Below are positions 34,386-46,730 of a stretch of DNA of 64,000 nt, in pieces (position 1 is the stretch's first letter; every line of letters starts with the position of its first letter). Origin of the DNA: Trichosphaerium sp. ATCC 40318 (taxonomy: Eukaryota; Discosea; Flabellinia; Trichosidae); the NCBI GenBank assembly GCA_038496445.1, contig JALMLS010000316.1:62001-126000 (forward strand), written 5' to 3'. The position numbers were made by a program, and so were the translations under genes. The notes beneath the pieces are model-generated. The model searched no databases. It worked only from the letters and a program-made list of their open reading frames with translations, and was not told where the DNA came from.

Positions 34386-34873
34386 ATGTTCCGAATTACT
34401 ATCAAACAACTCGTGAACCTATTAAACGTAAAAGATTTGCTGTCAGTACACTCACAATGGATGTTTGATTATCTCAAGAAAACATGGGAAAAACTAAAAG
34501 AGTGAAAGTCGGGCAACATAACGGAATAAAGTGACCTTGCATCTCAGATAGTTATTTACGCGTAGAAAAGGAGATATAGAGTATTTGCAAGCTCGTTTAT
34601 GGATTATAACAGACAGAGATAAAATAACTACCGGAAAGGTGGTGTGTCGCTCTCGTTTGAGCTCGGACGGCTATATGTTACTTTGTTGGGTTTTTTGAAT
34701 TTTCTTTTTGAATTATTTTAATTCATCACAGATTTGTACAAAATTATTTCAGTTGTTTTGATCAACACAGTGTTACAAAGAAAGACAAAGTCAAGTTCAA
34801 AGCCTACGACGAGTTGAAATGCCGAAGCTCTGAACACGTGCTCAAGTATTGCTTTTCATGTGATACTAAGTAA
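34386..34873 (+). CDS. Possible two-exon small gene, unknown
   Basis: A 39-codon frame from ATG 34386 (MFRITIKQLVNLLNVKDLLS, then DYLKKTWEKLKE-stop) and a second coding-like stretch at about 34745-34873 (NYFSCFDQHSVTKKDKVKFK, CRSSEHVLKYCFSCDTK-stop). They may be exons of one gene if a splice removes the first stop. Spaced cysteines in the second part could bind zinc. No family is recognised. Confidence 0.25.
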
Positions 34874-35081
34874 ATTTCGCATACACCAACCACTAAACTG
34901 TTTTGAAAGAATTTGCCCTACTTCCGATACCTCATTGACGGTGGCGGTTGTAGAGCAACACTTCAAATGCTTCGTTGAAATCCGTTAGCCAATCTCATTT
35001 CCTTGCCTTAAAATTATTTCTTGTATTTTTCGCTTAAGACTTCTATCAACGCGTTTTTTCAACATACTCAACTATAAAAGC

Positions 35082-37763
35082 ATGGCTGAAACAAAATCAA
35101 GAGAAGAACTCGAGCAAGAGCTTGAAAAGTGTAGAGCTAAAGTAAAAGAGGTACGAAAACGCTATATTGATAAATTGGTGGCAATTGTAGACGCTACAAA
35201 CGATATTTTTTGCACGTTCTATTTTTCTTTGGCTTACCAGCGTATTAGCTAGAATCGCGCTTGTCTGTATCAGAGCCTGATTTACCACGCCGTGTGTCAA
35301 TTGGTGCAGTACGTATTTACTAATGGATCACAAAACGCAGCTGAATACGATATTCTTGTATGTGCGACACGATCTAATACTATCATAGCTTGCTAAAAAC
35401 CCGGATGCGTATATTGGCAAATATATTGGTGTAGGTGGCTGGATTAGATCAGCTCGGTACGTTTCGTAGCGTATACAGCAGTTTTGAAGCTCTTCAGCCG
35501 CAAGTCTCTATTTCCGACTGACACTCCCTAGTACTGCCGGAGGTGGTTCATTTTGCTTCGTCACAATTACTGACGGTACTACACACGCCACTCTTCAAGT
35601 ACGCACTCAAATTATTTAAAAACTGTCAACTAGCCAACACAGTATTCCTTACGAACACACGCAGGTAGTAGTAGACGGCAAGATTGAGAACTTTGATAAA
35701 GTCAAGTCTGGAAGCACTGGCATGTCAATTTTCGTAAAGGGAAAGCTCATTGAGAGTAAAGGTAAGCTATACGTGACGTCAACACAATAATAATGGTTGT
35801 TTATAGGTAAAGGACAGTTATTTGAGCTCTCTTGCCAATATATTCGCGTTTTGGGTGAATGCCCACAAGATGGATACCCACTACAAGGTAAAGGACACGG
35901 ACTAGAATATTTGCGTGGTTTGACGCACTTGAGACCGCGAACACGATTGGTATGCACATTTTTAGTTAATTTTTTGTTCAAAACACAAAAACAACTTTTT
36001 TCTTGGACGCCTTTGTTCTCGAATTATTTCGCTTCGTTAATATCAAATACCATGCTAATTTACGATTATAGTTTGGTGCTGTATTCAGGATCAGAAACGC
36101 TCTAGCATTCGCCACTCACTTGTTCTTCCAACAACAAGTAAGTTTTTTTTTTGATTTGTTTTTATGGTCCAATCTAACAATTTTTTAATAGGATTACTTA
36201 TACGTTCACACACCTATCATCACAGCTTCTGATTGCGAAGGTGCTGGTGAGATGTTCCAACTCACAACATTGATGAAGGATGATGTTAAGGAAATTCCAC
36301 AAACAAAAGAAGGAAAGGTTGATTACACCAAAGATTTCTTCAAACGCCCAACTTTCTTGACTGTATCTGGTCAATTAAACGTAGAAGCTTTTGCATGCGC
36401 ATTATCCAACGTTTACACTTTTGGACCAACATTCAGGTACCCAACACGCATCAAACTTAGCTCGAAAAAAAAAGCTTCCCTCTTTAACATGTTTTCTTAC
36501 ACTTTTGTCTTTTTAGAGCTGAATACTCTTTTACTACTCGTCACGTCGCAGAATTTTGGATGATTGAACCTGAAATTGCCTTCGGTGATTTGTTAGAGAA
36601 CATGGACTTGGCTGAGGTAATCGTTTTTTTAATATTTATTCCTCTTCCATTGAAAGGTAGTTACGCTTATGTGATTGTATAGGCATACGTCAAGTTTGTC
36701 ATTAAATATTGCTTGGACAACGTTCACGGTGATTTATTGATCTGTGAAGAGCACCAAAAGAAGTGGTTGAAGGTACGTGTCGCTGAAGCTCAAGCAAAGG
36801 CAAAGAAAGCAGGTACACGTTAAAAAAATGGTAATTAAAATAAACAATCTTACTAATCGTTTACCAGCACAAGGAAAACCACAAAAGAAAAAGAAAAAGG
36901 GACCTAAAGATTGGCATGCAGTACCTCTTATTGAGCGCCTCGAAAACCTTGCAAACTCCAGATTTGCTCGTATCACCTATACTGAGGCTATTGACCTATT
37001 GCTCAAAGCTGTTGAGGAAGGTATTGTGTTCGAAAACGTACGTTACGAGAAAACAATCTTGAAGAAGTTTCTTTGGTTGTTTGGTGTACTAATTGTTTGT
37101 TTCTTAGAAAGTTGAATGGGGTATTGATCTTGCTTCTGAGCATGAAAGATACATGGCTGAAACTGTATTCCGTAAACCAGTCATTGTTCGCGATTACCCA
37201 AAGGAAATCAAGGTAAAGCAGATGTTTCTGTTTGTATTTTTATTACATTTTAATTTTACATTCTCTTACCTTGTATTTTAAGGCTTTCTACATGCGCTTG
37301 AGCGATGATGAAAAGACTGTTGCTGCTATGGACATTCTTGTACCTGGTATCGGTGAATTAGTAGGAGGTATGTAACTGTTTTCTCAGCAGTGTTGGTTCG
37401 TTCAAATTGTGTTAAACACGCTTCGTAGGTTCTCAAAGAGAAGAACGTCTTGATGTACTAGAACGTCGTATCAAAGAATGTGGACTTGAAGAGAGCGCTT
37501 ATAAATGGTATCTCGATCTCAGACGCTACGGATCTGTGCCTCACTCTGGATTCGGTACGCTTTTATACAAAAAATATTGTTTACTAATTTATTTGTTGTA
37601 GGTGTTGGTTTTGGCCGTCTTGTAACATACGTTGCTGGTATCGAGAGTATCAAGGATGTACTTCCTTACCCAAGACACGCTGTCAAAGGTGTCAAATTGG
37701 ATGTACGTCATCATCAAATACTTTTTTTTTTATTTATTCTTTATTTAGCACGAAATGATCTAA
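35082..37763 (+). CDS. Asparaginyl-tRNA synthetase, cytosolic
   Basis: Start 35082: [20 protein letters not shown], a short coiled N-terminus, then the anticodon-binding OB fold in short exons ([52 protein letters not shown]). The class II core follows: LRPRTR...[12 protein letters not shown] (motif 1), the catalytic [52 protein letters not shown] (motif 2), and the terminal [20 protein letters not shown] with [13 protein letters not shown] (motif 3). The ordering and the [11 protein letters not shown] segment identify AsnRS rather than AspRS. It charges tRNA-Asn. About 12 introns, mostly GTACGT. The last join gives KLDHEMI-stop at 37763, and a poly(A)-like AATAAA follows about 40 bp later. 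Confidence 0.93.
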
Positions 37764-38021
37764 TGACGTTGTTTGTACCGCGTATTATGGGCTAAATAAT
37801 TGTAATAAACGTATAAGCTTTGTTGCACTTCTATTCCCATTAAAAAAAGTCACATCGTCTGTCGTTGTATTGTCTATTGCGTCATTTTTTAAGGGTGGTC
37901 TTTGAGCGGACTTACTAAAATCTGAGATGTGGAATACAGTTGACTTTTTGTAGCTCCTTTTGTATTCATTTTTCCCGCTATAATTTAAAAATCTAAACGA
38001 CGTGTTCGTATAGCACTACAA

Positions 38022-41000
38022 ATGACTACGTCTTCAATGCGCGGTGTTTCACTGCTTTCTGGGTTGAATAGTATAAGTAAACCGGCAAAACGCGTAGATC
38101 GATCATCAAATGTATGTGCCAGTGTATTTTGATCTATTCTAACGCGTTTATAGATCAATAACGTTTTGAAGCTAGACGTAAAAGCCATTGTTGTACGCTG
38201 AATGTGATTGTGTGCTAGCGTAACTAACTACGCTAGGTGTTTGATGCAGAAGAGCTTATTGAAGAATTAAAGAAAATTAGACGCACCTTGCACTCTACAA
38301 ACGCAGAATGGAGTACCAGGGTATGATTATAACGCCACAAAAACCTTTAGTCAAGCATCAGAAACATTCAAAAAAATAACCGTTGGTTTTAAGTAAAAAA
38401 CGTACAAACTAAAAAAAACCGTTAGGTGGATAGTATGAAACGCTTGCAAGGTTTAATCATCGGATGTGCTCTTGAATACGACGAGTTTTTCTCATTTTTG
38501 AAACATTTACACGCACCGATTGCAACACAGGTACAGTAGCTATTTTATTGCGTCAAATATTGATTAAACGAAGCATAACAAAAAAAACCAGCAAAAAGTT
38601 ATTGTTTTTTATGACTGATTTCTTTCTTTGTAGTTGACCGATCTTCGCTCTGCTGTTGTAAAGGAAACATGTCTTACTATAAGATTATTTGCGTCAAAGC
38701 TTGGTGATGATTCAAACGTCTTTGCTGATTTTATTATTCCTCATCTGTTGAGGTACGGGAGAGTCTGTCCGAAATCAAATAATTTTGACATTCTTTTTTT
38801 GTTTGCTTTGTTTTTCGATGATGATTTCACGCTGGCTCGTCAGAACAATAATGTTGATCAGCTGTGCCTGATTAGCACTGTCTTAGGAATACATAACTTG
38901 TTTTAAACAACATAAACCTCTTTCCTAAATTGGTAAACTGTCGATACTTACTTTTTTTTTTCTTCATAGATTGCTTGTTGTTACTATCCAAGTAATGTCA
39001 GAAGCTGCAAATGACGCCATCACTACTATTATAAATAATGTCACTCTTCATTCTGCGTTTGTACATATTCTAAATAACGCAAAAGCAAACAAACACAGCA
39101 CGCTCAGAGCAAGGTATACAAGCAAATCGAACGTTTTATTTTTATTTTTTTGTCACTGTTTCAAATAACGGCCAAAAAAGCTTTCTTATACTTCGTTTTA
39201 TTTACGCATAAGGATAACCCCACACTCTTTTGTACTGCTCAACTAACTAAAATCCAACTCTATTTTGCCTTTTTTTGTATTGTCTTTTTCAATGAAAAAA
39301 AGCCGCTATGCCACGAGGAGAGTGATATCCACACTCCTCCTGGCATGCTACATAAGCTATGTAGTGACTAAGTACTGTCCATTCTTAAGTTAACTGTTTT
39401 CATTCTTAGATCTGTTTCTTATGTTCATATGGTTCTACAAACGAGAAGTAAAGCTTATCTAGAGCGTTATTCTTCTCAGATTTCTTCTGTTATATATAAT
39501 TGTGTTATGGATGCTTGTGGTGATGTGAGGTCTGGTGCAAGATCTTGTTACTATAGTTTCCAACTCCACTTCCCGGAATTAGCTGAAAGGTACGCACACG
39601 AAGGACACTAGATGATTTCGAGAACAATTACAGTTTTTGTTTTCTCATGTTTTTTGTTTGTTTGTTGACACTTTGTAGTTTATTGTGTTCCTTTGATATT
39701 TCTATGCGTCGCCTTATTGGTGACGAGAACGTCGCTCCTAAAGCGCAACCAACAAGAGCTCGTAGAACTAATGGTAATCAAGCCATGGCAGCAAAACCTA
39801 GAAGGAGGCAAATACCATCAAAAAATACAAAAAATACAAAAAAGACAATGGATAGTAAAAAAGGCAAAAGAGTTGGGTTTGGTCGTGTTCCTCTTACTAA
39901 TAAAACAAATCTACCTTCGAGCCGTGGAAACACACCTTCACGTGTCGCTTCAAAGAAACCTGGTACGTAGGCAACCTTTATTTGAAACACCTAGTTTTGC
40001 GTCTTTCATCACGAGTTTATTAACTGATTTTTTCTAAAGGTTTAGGCGCTAGTTTTACTGTACCTCATAGTGTCAAACGTAAACCAGCAGTCCCCCATAG
40101 ATTCGCTACTACAACAGGCGTTTCACGTCGTGTTGATAAAGCATTGCCGACGTAAGTTTCCGGTGAAGAAAACTCGACTTTGTTATTTTTTATTAATCTT
40201 TTTTCTCAGACTTGATGTAATGTCTCCTGGTTTCCGTATGTCTGCACCACGAAGAAAAGTTGTTACAAATCCAGTTACTCCAAATAATAACGCACTATCG
40301 AAAATATCTGTGCGATACCCGAAGATCTTCAGAGATGCCACAAGCGCGCCAAGGTAAACAACGGAACACCTGTTCCTTTTTCTTATTTTTTTCTTATTTC
40401 TCCTTCGTTAATACCCTCGCAGGCGACAAGTCACTCCAAGTGCTACACCTAATGTTAAGCTACCACCTAAACCTAGGTTTACTAGCAAACCGAAAACAGT
40501 AGCAAAGAAACCACCTATTCCACGACGTATTGCACCTGAACGTAAAAAGAAATCAGAACGACGACGAAGATCTTCTGGTACTTTACAACCAAACGCTCCT
40601 CTGGATATGCCTACAAGGCCATTGAGGAATGCTAAGCCTGGCACACGCGCTCAAAACAAACCTGTATCAAAAGAAGATGTTTCCGTAGAGAAAGGTAAGG
40701 AAGCATCCGAACTATTTTGAATAGTAAGCTTTATACTGATTTTTTCCTCTTTCAAAGATTCCGTACGGGAGTACATCATACACATTAAACAATTATCGGA
40801 TTCTGATTGGCACACAAGATTAGATGCGTGGCGTTGGTTGAAAGAACAAGTTCATGCAACCCACTTCAAGACAAGGGTACCAACTTTTTTGTCTGATAAT
40901 ACTAAAAACCGATTTGCAACTTTTCTTCTTTTCTAACTCTTTCTAAAAAGGTCCTTGCCAAGAAGTCCCTTGTTGATAAACTTGTCACAGCGTACAGAAA

Positions 41001-41764
41001 TCATATTCTAGATCCTCACTTTAAAGTAATGCACCAAGTAAGTTATCACTGTGAATTGTACGATTTGTTGCTTACTTGAAAAAAAAAAAAGGTTCTGGCG
41101 TCTTTTGCAAATTTAATTATCCTCTACCCTCGCGAAATACAGCCTTGGCTTGACTCTGTATTACCACAACTTCTTTCTTTATGGGCTGGTAACTCACATA
41201 AACAAGACTCACGCACACATGCTCTTGAGTTAATAACACATTTGAGAGAAAACTATAGAGTAAGTTAGAGTTCTTTTCGTATTTCAAACCTTCTCTAACT
41301 CCATTATTAAGGGCGGTATTCTTGCGCAACTTACCATAAAATTGGTGGAAAGACCAGATCTCACTATCAGGCTTGGAGCCCTACAACTTTTGAATATGGT
41401 CATCCCAGACGCAGGTCATTTTTTCAATAACTCGAAACGTACGCCTTCTCCTTTTTTTCTTCTTTTTTTTCTGTCCACTCTTTCTTCCTCCTTTTATCTC
41501 CTTTGCTCACTATTTCTATTAGATGTCCGCGTGTGCTTTTCAAAGCTATCAAGGACATATGCATCGGTAAATACATCAACAGTAAAGAAACAAATTGTTG
41601 CTGTTCTACTGAGTGTATACAAGCATCATGTTAGCGCTTATAAAACAAATGCTCAATCAATACAATGTAAAGAACTAAGAGCACTTATTGAGTCACGTAC
41701 TAGGCGTTGTAGCTCACCACTTACATCACCTGCACATAAAAAGAAGAGAGCACGCCTACGGTAG
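38022..41764 (+). CDS. CLASP family microtubule-associated protein (TOG domains)
   Basis: Start 38022: MTTSSMRGVSLLSGLNSISK, PAKRVDRSS. Exons then encode a CLASP-type TOG domain: EELIEELKKIRRTLHSTNAE, WSTRVDSMKRLQGLIIGCAL, LTDLRSAVVKETCLTIRLFA, VVTIQVMSEAANDAITTIIN, CVMDACGDVRSGARSCYYSF. A long basic Ser/Pro/Lys-rich linker (about 39,700-40,700) of the kind that binds microtubules follows; it is homologous in position to the SxIP-bearing CLASP linker, though I did not find a clear SxIP. A second TOG-like array begins DSVREYIIHIKQLSDSDWHT and continues KSLVDKLVTAYRNHILDPHF, ILAQLTIKLVERPDLTIRLG. It ends RARLR-stop at 41764. The product stabilises microtubule plus ends. Confidence 0.85.
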
Positions 41765-41971
41765 AAGAAAATAAGAAAAAAGAAAGAAAGTTAACTTTGT
41801 TGTTTTTGAAAAGAGCTGTACAATAATAATAGAAAAATAATGTTATGAAAGGATTTGTTTGCTTATGTCGCAAGACAAAGAGATCTACATATTTACTGGC
41901 TTTTTTTTGGAATTCGACTATTTTAATGGCGTGTAAAACTTTGTTTTCTGTACAAGTGGTTAAAACAAGCC

Positions 41972-42230
41972 TAGAAAAAAAAAACAACCGACTTCACAGA
42001 CAACCAACAACGCCACGAACACAAAGGGCCCCAACAACACTACCTCCTACTACCATTCCCAACTACAAGGCCACCAACAGCTGTACCTCCTACTACCATG
42101 ATACAACGGCGGACAATAATATTTCTTCAGGAGCTACCAGCAGTATTTTTGGCACAATGTTGGATTCCATAGTTCAGATATTGGTTACAGCTTTCGCAAG
42201 AAGCCGAAATGACTGTTTTTGAACAAAGGT
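41972..42230 (+). pseudogene. Fragment of a Thr/Pro-rich surface-protein gene
   Basis: Short stretch with PTT-type coding (APTTLPPTTIPNYKATNSCT) changing frame to TTADNNIS and ending in a hydrophobic GPI-like tail (SSIFGTMLDSIVQILVTAFA). It has no start or signal peptide and the repeat frame is broken. It looks like a relic of the same mucin-like families found at 32, 49 and 60 kb. Confidence 0.45.
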
Positions 42231-42410
42231 GTGATACAGATACAGATAGAAGAACAAAATTGTTGTATCAAGCCATGTTTATGTGTTATTTCAAACATAA
42301 CAATACAGAAAGCGCATACTACCCAATGGGCGGTATTGACGCACAAGTATCTTTACAAGCGCACAAGCTATCAGAACATCTCTTGAAAGGTAACACATCA
42401 GGCACGACTG

Positions 42411-44420
42411 CTACTTCAGACGTCTGAATAAACTCTCTACACCAACTATGAAATGCAACTCCAAGAAAGCAGCTCTGAATCCTAAAATACTTGAATCAAT
42501 ATCAAGAGATCCTGAGCAGTGATAGCATACCTGTTTTAGGAGTATCAGGAACGCCCTTGTAAATTCGACCGCTTTGTGTAAGAGGGAGGATAGGCGTAGA
42601 AGTCCATGGAATCGCTTCTGGAATAGCTCTGAGTACACGTGCTTTTTCGTTGTATGCTGTCCACATGAGTACTTTCTATAGTATAATTAGAATTAATTAT
42701 ACCTCGTGTAAAGAGCTTACTGTGGGTACTACAGAAGCAATTGAGTAAACTCTACCGGTACTTCTAAAAATCCAAGAACGGACTTTTGGTATTGTGATTT
42801 GATTTATCAAAGCATTGTACCAAGTGATAATACTCTCTCTAATAGTAAGTGTTAGCTTCATAATGACTTAACTGTAAGTACATTGCCAAAGGCCCTGCGC
42901 TACCGTGGATAGAATTTGGAACATATCTCAACGACTTTGGACCTCGTAGTCTTTTATAGTAAAACTGACTGCTAGTAGGTTCAAAAAACCTGCACAAAGA
43001 AAAACCATTAGCGAAAAAACTGACTATCCGTGGTAGTTTGGTTGGTCACGTACTCATCTCCAGCGGAGTTAATAATGTATTTAGGCAGGGTAAATCTGTC
43101 ATTGTAACTGAATGGATCAATGAGATCCATCATCCTTTTGTTCTAGTAAAACTTAATCCAGGCTCCGTCTGGTCCAACAACGATGTTCAAGTAAAGCTTT
43201 ATAAAAGAAGAACAATGATACGTACTTCTGGTGTGTTTAGGAATCCATTCCATCCAATGGCAGCATAGTCACCAATAGCATAACTAAAGAACCCGTACGC
43301 CTGTTTTTTTGTAAGTTACATAAGACGAAATCCGTTGAAATTTATTCACGTGCCCTAAATTGATGATTCAAGGATGGAATTAAGTTCAATACATCTAAAA
43401 CTAAAGGTACGATTCCAATGACTCTGTTGTCGATTGCAGATAACCAGGATGTCCTAAAAGATCTAAATTGAATGTAAAGTACATATGGAGAGCGATTTTT
43501 GTACCATCCGCGTTTAGACGCTCCCGTGAGAACAAAGTCGTCAATTTTTGCTGCAGTTCTACCTGCTATCGCTTCTTCAGCAACAAACTCTTGAATAGCA
43601 TCCATTGCTTTAACTGCGGCTTTGACCATTGGAAACCTTGCAAGCTGGTATAAAATGTGAGTTGGTAGCAGTACAACAAGTGCTCACAATAGTAGAATCG
43701 AAGTTGTGAAGGTAATCCCACCACGTGAAAGCCATCAATTCGTCTAACAATACTTAAGATTTCTTCGTGATTGTTTTTTTTCAAAATGCATACCTTCTTC
43801 TCTTTGGAATCCTGGTACCGGATCATCTCTGAAAGAGATCTTTTGGTTTGGTATTTGATAGAGCCCAGCCCATACTGAGTTTAAAGCTAGAATAGGCTCA
43901 AAAAAAGCTTCAAGTTCGTGAATGCTGTGATCAGAATTGTTAGCAGAAAGGAGTCTTTTAGCTCGAAATAGTAAGTCATACCCAGATATATTGGTAGGTG
44001 GACTGCCTAGTGGATTGAAACCTGGACCAATGTACATCATGGCAGTGCTGTAGTCTACTTGGTCGGGTATAGCTCTGATAATATTATGAAAAGGGGGAAC
44101 GGGAGAACAATTTTCCCGACGGTTCTTTTTAGACTTACACTACCAACCAGTGCTCCCATACTGGCAAAGATACACGAGGTCGAGATAGCCACTTTTGAGA
44201 AGTTAATTTCAGCACGTTTACTGTGTATCTAGGTTCCCTAAAAGATGAAGCACGCTCCCACTTGTAGCTACAAAAGAAAACTTGGGTTAAAAAAACTGAA
44301 CAGCATTGTAATTTGTTATCATTACGTAGGGTCTGGAGCTGTTACATAAGCATCCAGTTCAGTGTATTTGACCGCAAATACACTTAGGATTAAACATAAG
44401 ACCAAGAAATGCTGTTTCAT
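42411..44420 (-). CDS. Secreted PhoPQ-activated pathogenicity-related / AprA-like protein
   Basis: Start 44420: signal peptide MKQHFLVLCLILSVFAVKYT, then ELDAYVTAPDP and an early exon YKWERASSFREPRYTVNVLK. Later exons give AIPDQVDYSTAMMYIGPGFN, FEPILALNSVWAGLYQIPNQ, VKAAVKAMDAIQEFVAEEAI, the signature FVLTGASKRGW joined to TSWLSAIDNRVIGIVPLVLD, VLNLIPSLNHQFRARE, and the C-terminal VLRAIPEAIPWTSTPILPLT and LGFRAAFLELHF. The TGASKRGW...DNRVIGIVPLVLD block identifies the PhoPQ_related family (alpha/beta-hydrolase fold), which includes Dictyostelium AprA, a secreted proliferation repressor. Family membership is secure; a chalone-like role here is inference. Confidence 0.85.
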
Positions 44421-44860
44421 TGGTGTGCTTGTTGGAAAACAATCACTTGCGGCATGGGCAATTTTTAGTTGTGAATCTTTTTTCGAGACAAAATTTCTCA
44501 CTGCTTTCTGCTATTAGCGATAGTGTAATCAATTATTGCTTTACCCGGTAAATACACAAATTCACGTGACATTAAAAACCAGACACGGGCAAATCAAGTG
44601 AAATTTACCGGTAAAATACTGGTATCAAAATGATGGTATCAAGTTCAGGATTGGGCGTCAAAAGTTTTATGAACACGTACAAAACTGTTGGCACATAGTG
44701 GCCTCTTTTGAGTTACCTCACAAGTTATAGTTAAGTACACGGCAACTTAGTAGTGGTATGATGTAAACAAACAATACATGGCGTATCAGTTATTATGAAG
44801 ATATCAGGGCTAAAAAAGAAAAATTGTATGTTTTATTTTTGACTACTTGACTATTTAAGT
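44421..44860. other. Intergenic, nothing recognised
   Basis: Shared 5' region of the AprA-like gene and the chimeric relic; AT-rich with no gene seen. Confidence 0.4.
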
Positions 44861-44867
44861 GTGCAGC

Positions 44868-46581
44868 TTTAACTTACACCTCCTACTATTCCTCTACAAA
44901 TTGAAGGACCAACTACCAAAGTTATAACTCTGGCACCAACAGATGTAGTACCAATGACAACAACTGGAGCACCGCCAAAGTGTAAGTGTTTCTACGTACA
45001 TCTAGCTCTAGGAAAACTAATGGAAGGAATTTTGTTTGATTTGCCAGATGAAATGTGGATTAAAAAAACAAACCAAACTGGCAGTATTGCTGAACTGTGT
45101 GTACAAGAAGGCTGGTGTATAAACTCTATACAACCAAATACACAAGAATGTGAGTGTTATTACTCTACTATGAGTTTACTTCTGTATAGGGTTTAAGGAG
45201 CAGTATGTATGTAACTATTGTGCTAAACATAAGCACAATGGAACTACTGTAGAAATTTTTTTAACTTGTGGGTAGGAACTAATTGATGATGTACACCTAA
45301 AATGTAAGCATGGCACATATGCTATTCAGCCTATCAAACCAAATACAGAATTAGGAGACACTACTGCTGGTACAATCAATGCTGCTCTACCAACCATTTA
45401 ATTTTGAAGACAGGATTAAAAAGTAAGACACCTTGGGACTTAAACCCTCGATTGGAGTATGCACATGGATGGGATAGATCAAACAACAAGTTGAGGTTTA
45501 ATGTCGTTAATTTGGTTTAATAGTTTATAGGGGTTTTAATAAAAAAGCAACCCATTACAGAACATTGGACCTTTTTGATGAGAATGACACTGTAGCGAAA
45601 AGAGAACTAAAGTTTCTTCATGAACACATTGCAAAAATGCACGGATATGAGCAAGTCACTGTTAAATCCACATATGCTTGCTCTTATGATGAATCTCAAG
45701 GCGACAAAACTTTGATTTTGAGTCTAGTTACACCTGGAAATGTGTATCCTGTATGTATATTCAGTTTTATTTTTATTTACTACAATGCTAGGTAATAGAA
45801 AAGCCTACAGACGTTTTTAACTTTCAGGGTAAGCCTATTAAACCAGGATACCAAAGTCACTATACAGTGGTAAACAACAAAGGACAAGCTGTAAAAGACA
45901 ATATTGACAAGTATAACTGGGATGAGTTGGTTGTGGCTCAAGGTAACTAGTCTCATGTGAGCTGTAACGGTGGCTTTCTTTTTACTGTTAATTTAGATGT
46001 GCAAGCTGTTGCACGATATATCATTACAGTCGCAAAGAGGCCAAAGAAACGGGTAGTGATCCCTAAAAAAAAAAATAAAGTAATGAAGAAAACAAAAAAG
46101 GCCAAGATCAAAACTATTGGAAGTGAAAACCTAGAAACCAATGAGGTTTCAAATTCTGAGAATGACAGCGAGTCAGATGAGTTGGTTGATGAAGAGTCAT
46201 TCAAAACTAAACGGTAAGACTGACAACACAGAATAGCTCACTAACTTACTTTCAAGAAAACTATGGGCAGCTGCAAATCCAAATCAACCTGATCAACCAA
46301 GTGTCCAAGATCTGCATGTAAAATCACTAAAAAAAGAAGTCACAAAGCTCAAACAAGAAAACAAAACCATCATTGCCGAATTTGTGGAAACAAATACCAA
46401 ATTGCAAGAGGTGCAACAAGCTAACACATTACTCCAGAAAATCAACGCCAGCCACGAGGAAAGCACAAACAACTACCTTGACAAAATCGCCAAACTGGAA
46501 GAAGAAAATGCAAACCAATGCTCTCAAATTGCCAAACTACTAGCCCGAATTGCAAATCTAGAAGGTAATGTGAGCTCTTAA
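44868..46581 (+). pseudogene. Decayed chimera: mucin tail fused to ankyrin-PARP gene lacking its catalytic exons (module copy A)
   Basis: The left 120 bp (TPPTIPLQIEGPTTKVITLA, PTDVVPMTTTGAP) match the 3' end of the LamG-mucin gene at 60.0 kb. Directly after it comes ADP-ribosyltransferase-gene sequence homologous to 54.8-56.9 kb (minus): GKLMEGILFDLPDEMWIKKT, CVQEGWCINSIQ, HLKCKHGTYAIQPIKPNTEL, LDLFDENDTVAKRELKFLHE, YACSYDESQGDKTLILSLVT, GKPIKPGYQSHYTVVNNKGQ, WDELVVAQ and a C-terminal coiled coil ending NVSS-stop at 46581. The exons carrying HGT and GYYGQGIYF are missing: VTVKST runs straight into YACSYDE. The ankyrin exons are missing as well. The result cannot be an active PARP. Confidence 0.7.
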
Positions 46582-46730
46582 ACTATGTATGAATAAATGT
46601 AAATAAGGAACTAACTGCCTGACACTCCTGCTACAGGTTTCTTTATGTTAGTTACAAAAAAAGTAAGAAGTAAACGTGAAGTTCATGTAACAAGAAAATC
46701 AGTTTTATTAGCATAATTCTATTTGTTTTT

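Noticed and set aside
41845-42222. 125-codon plus-strand frame as an intact surface protein
   Set aside because: It has no signal peptide and switches frame within the PTT stretch; treated as a relic instead.
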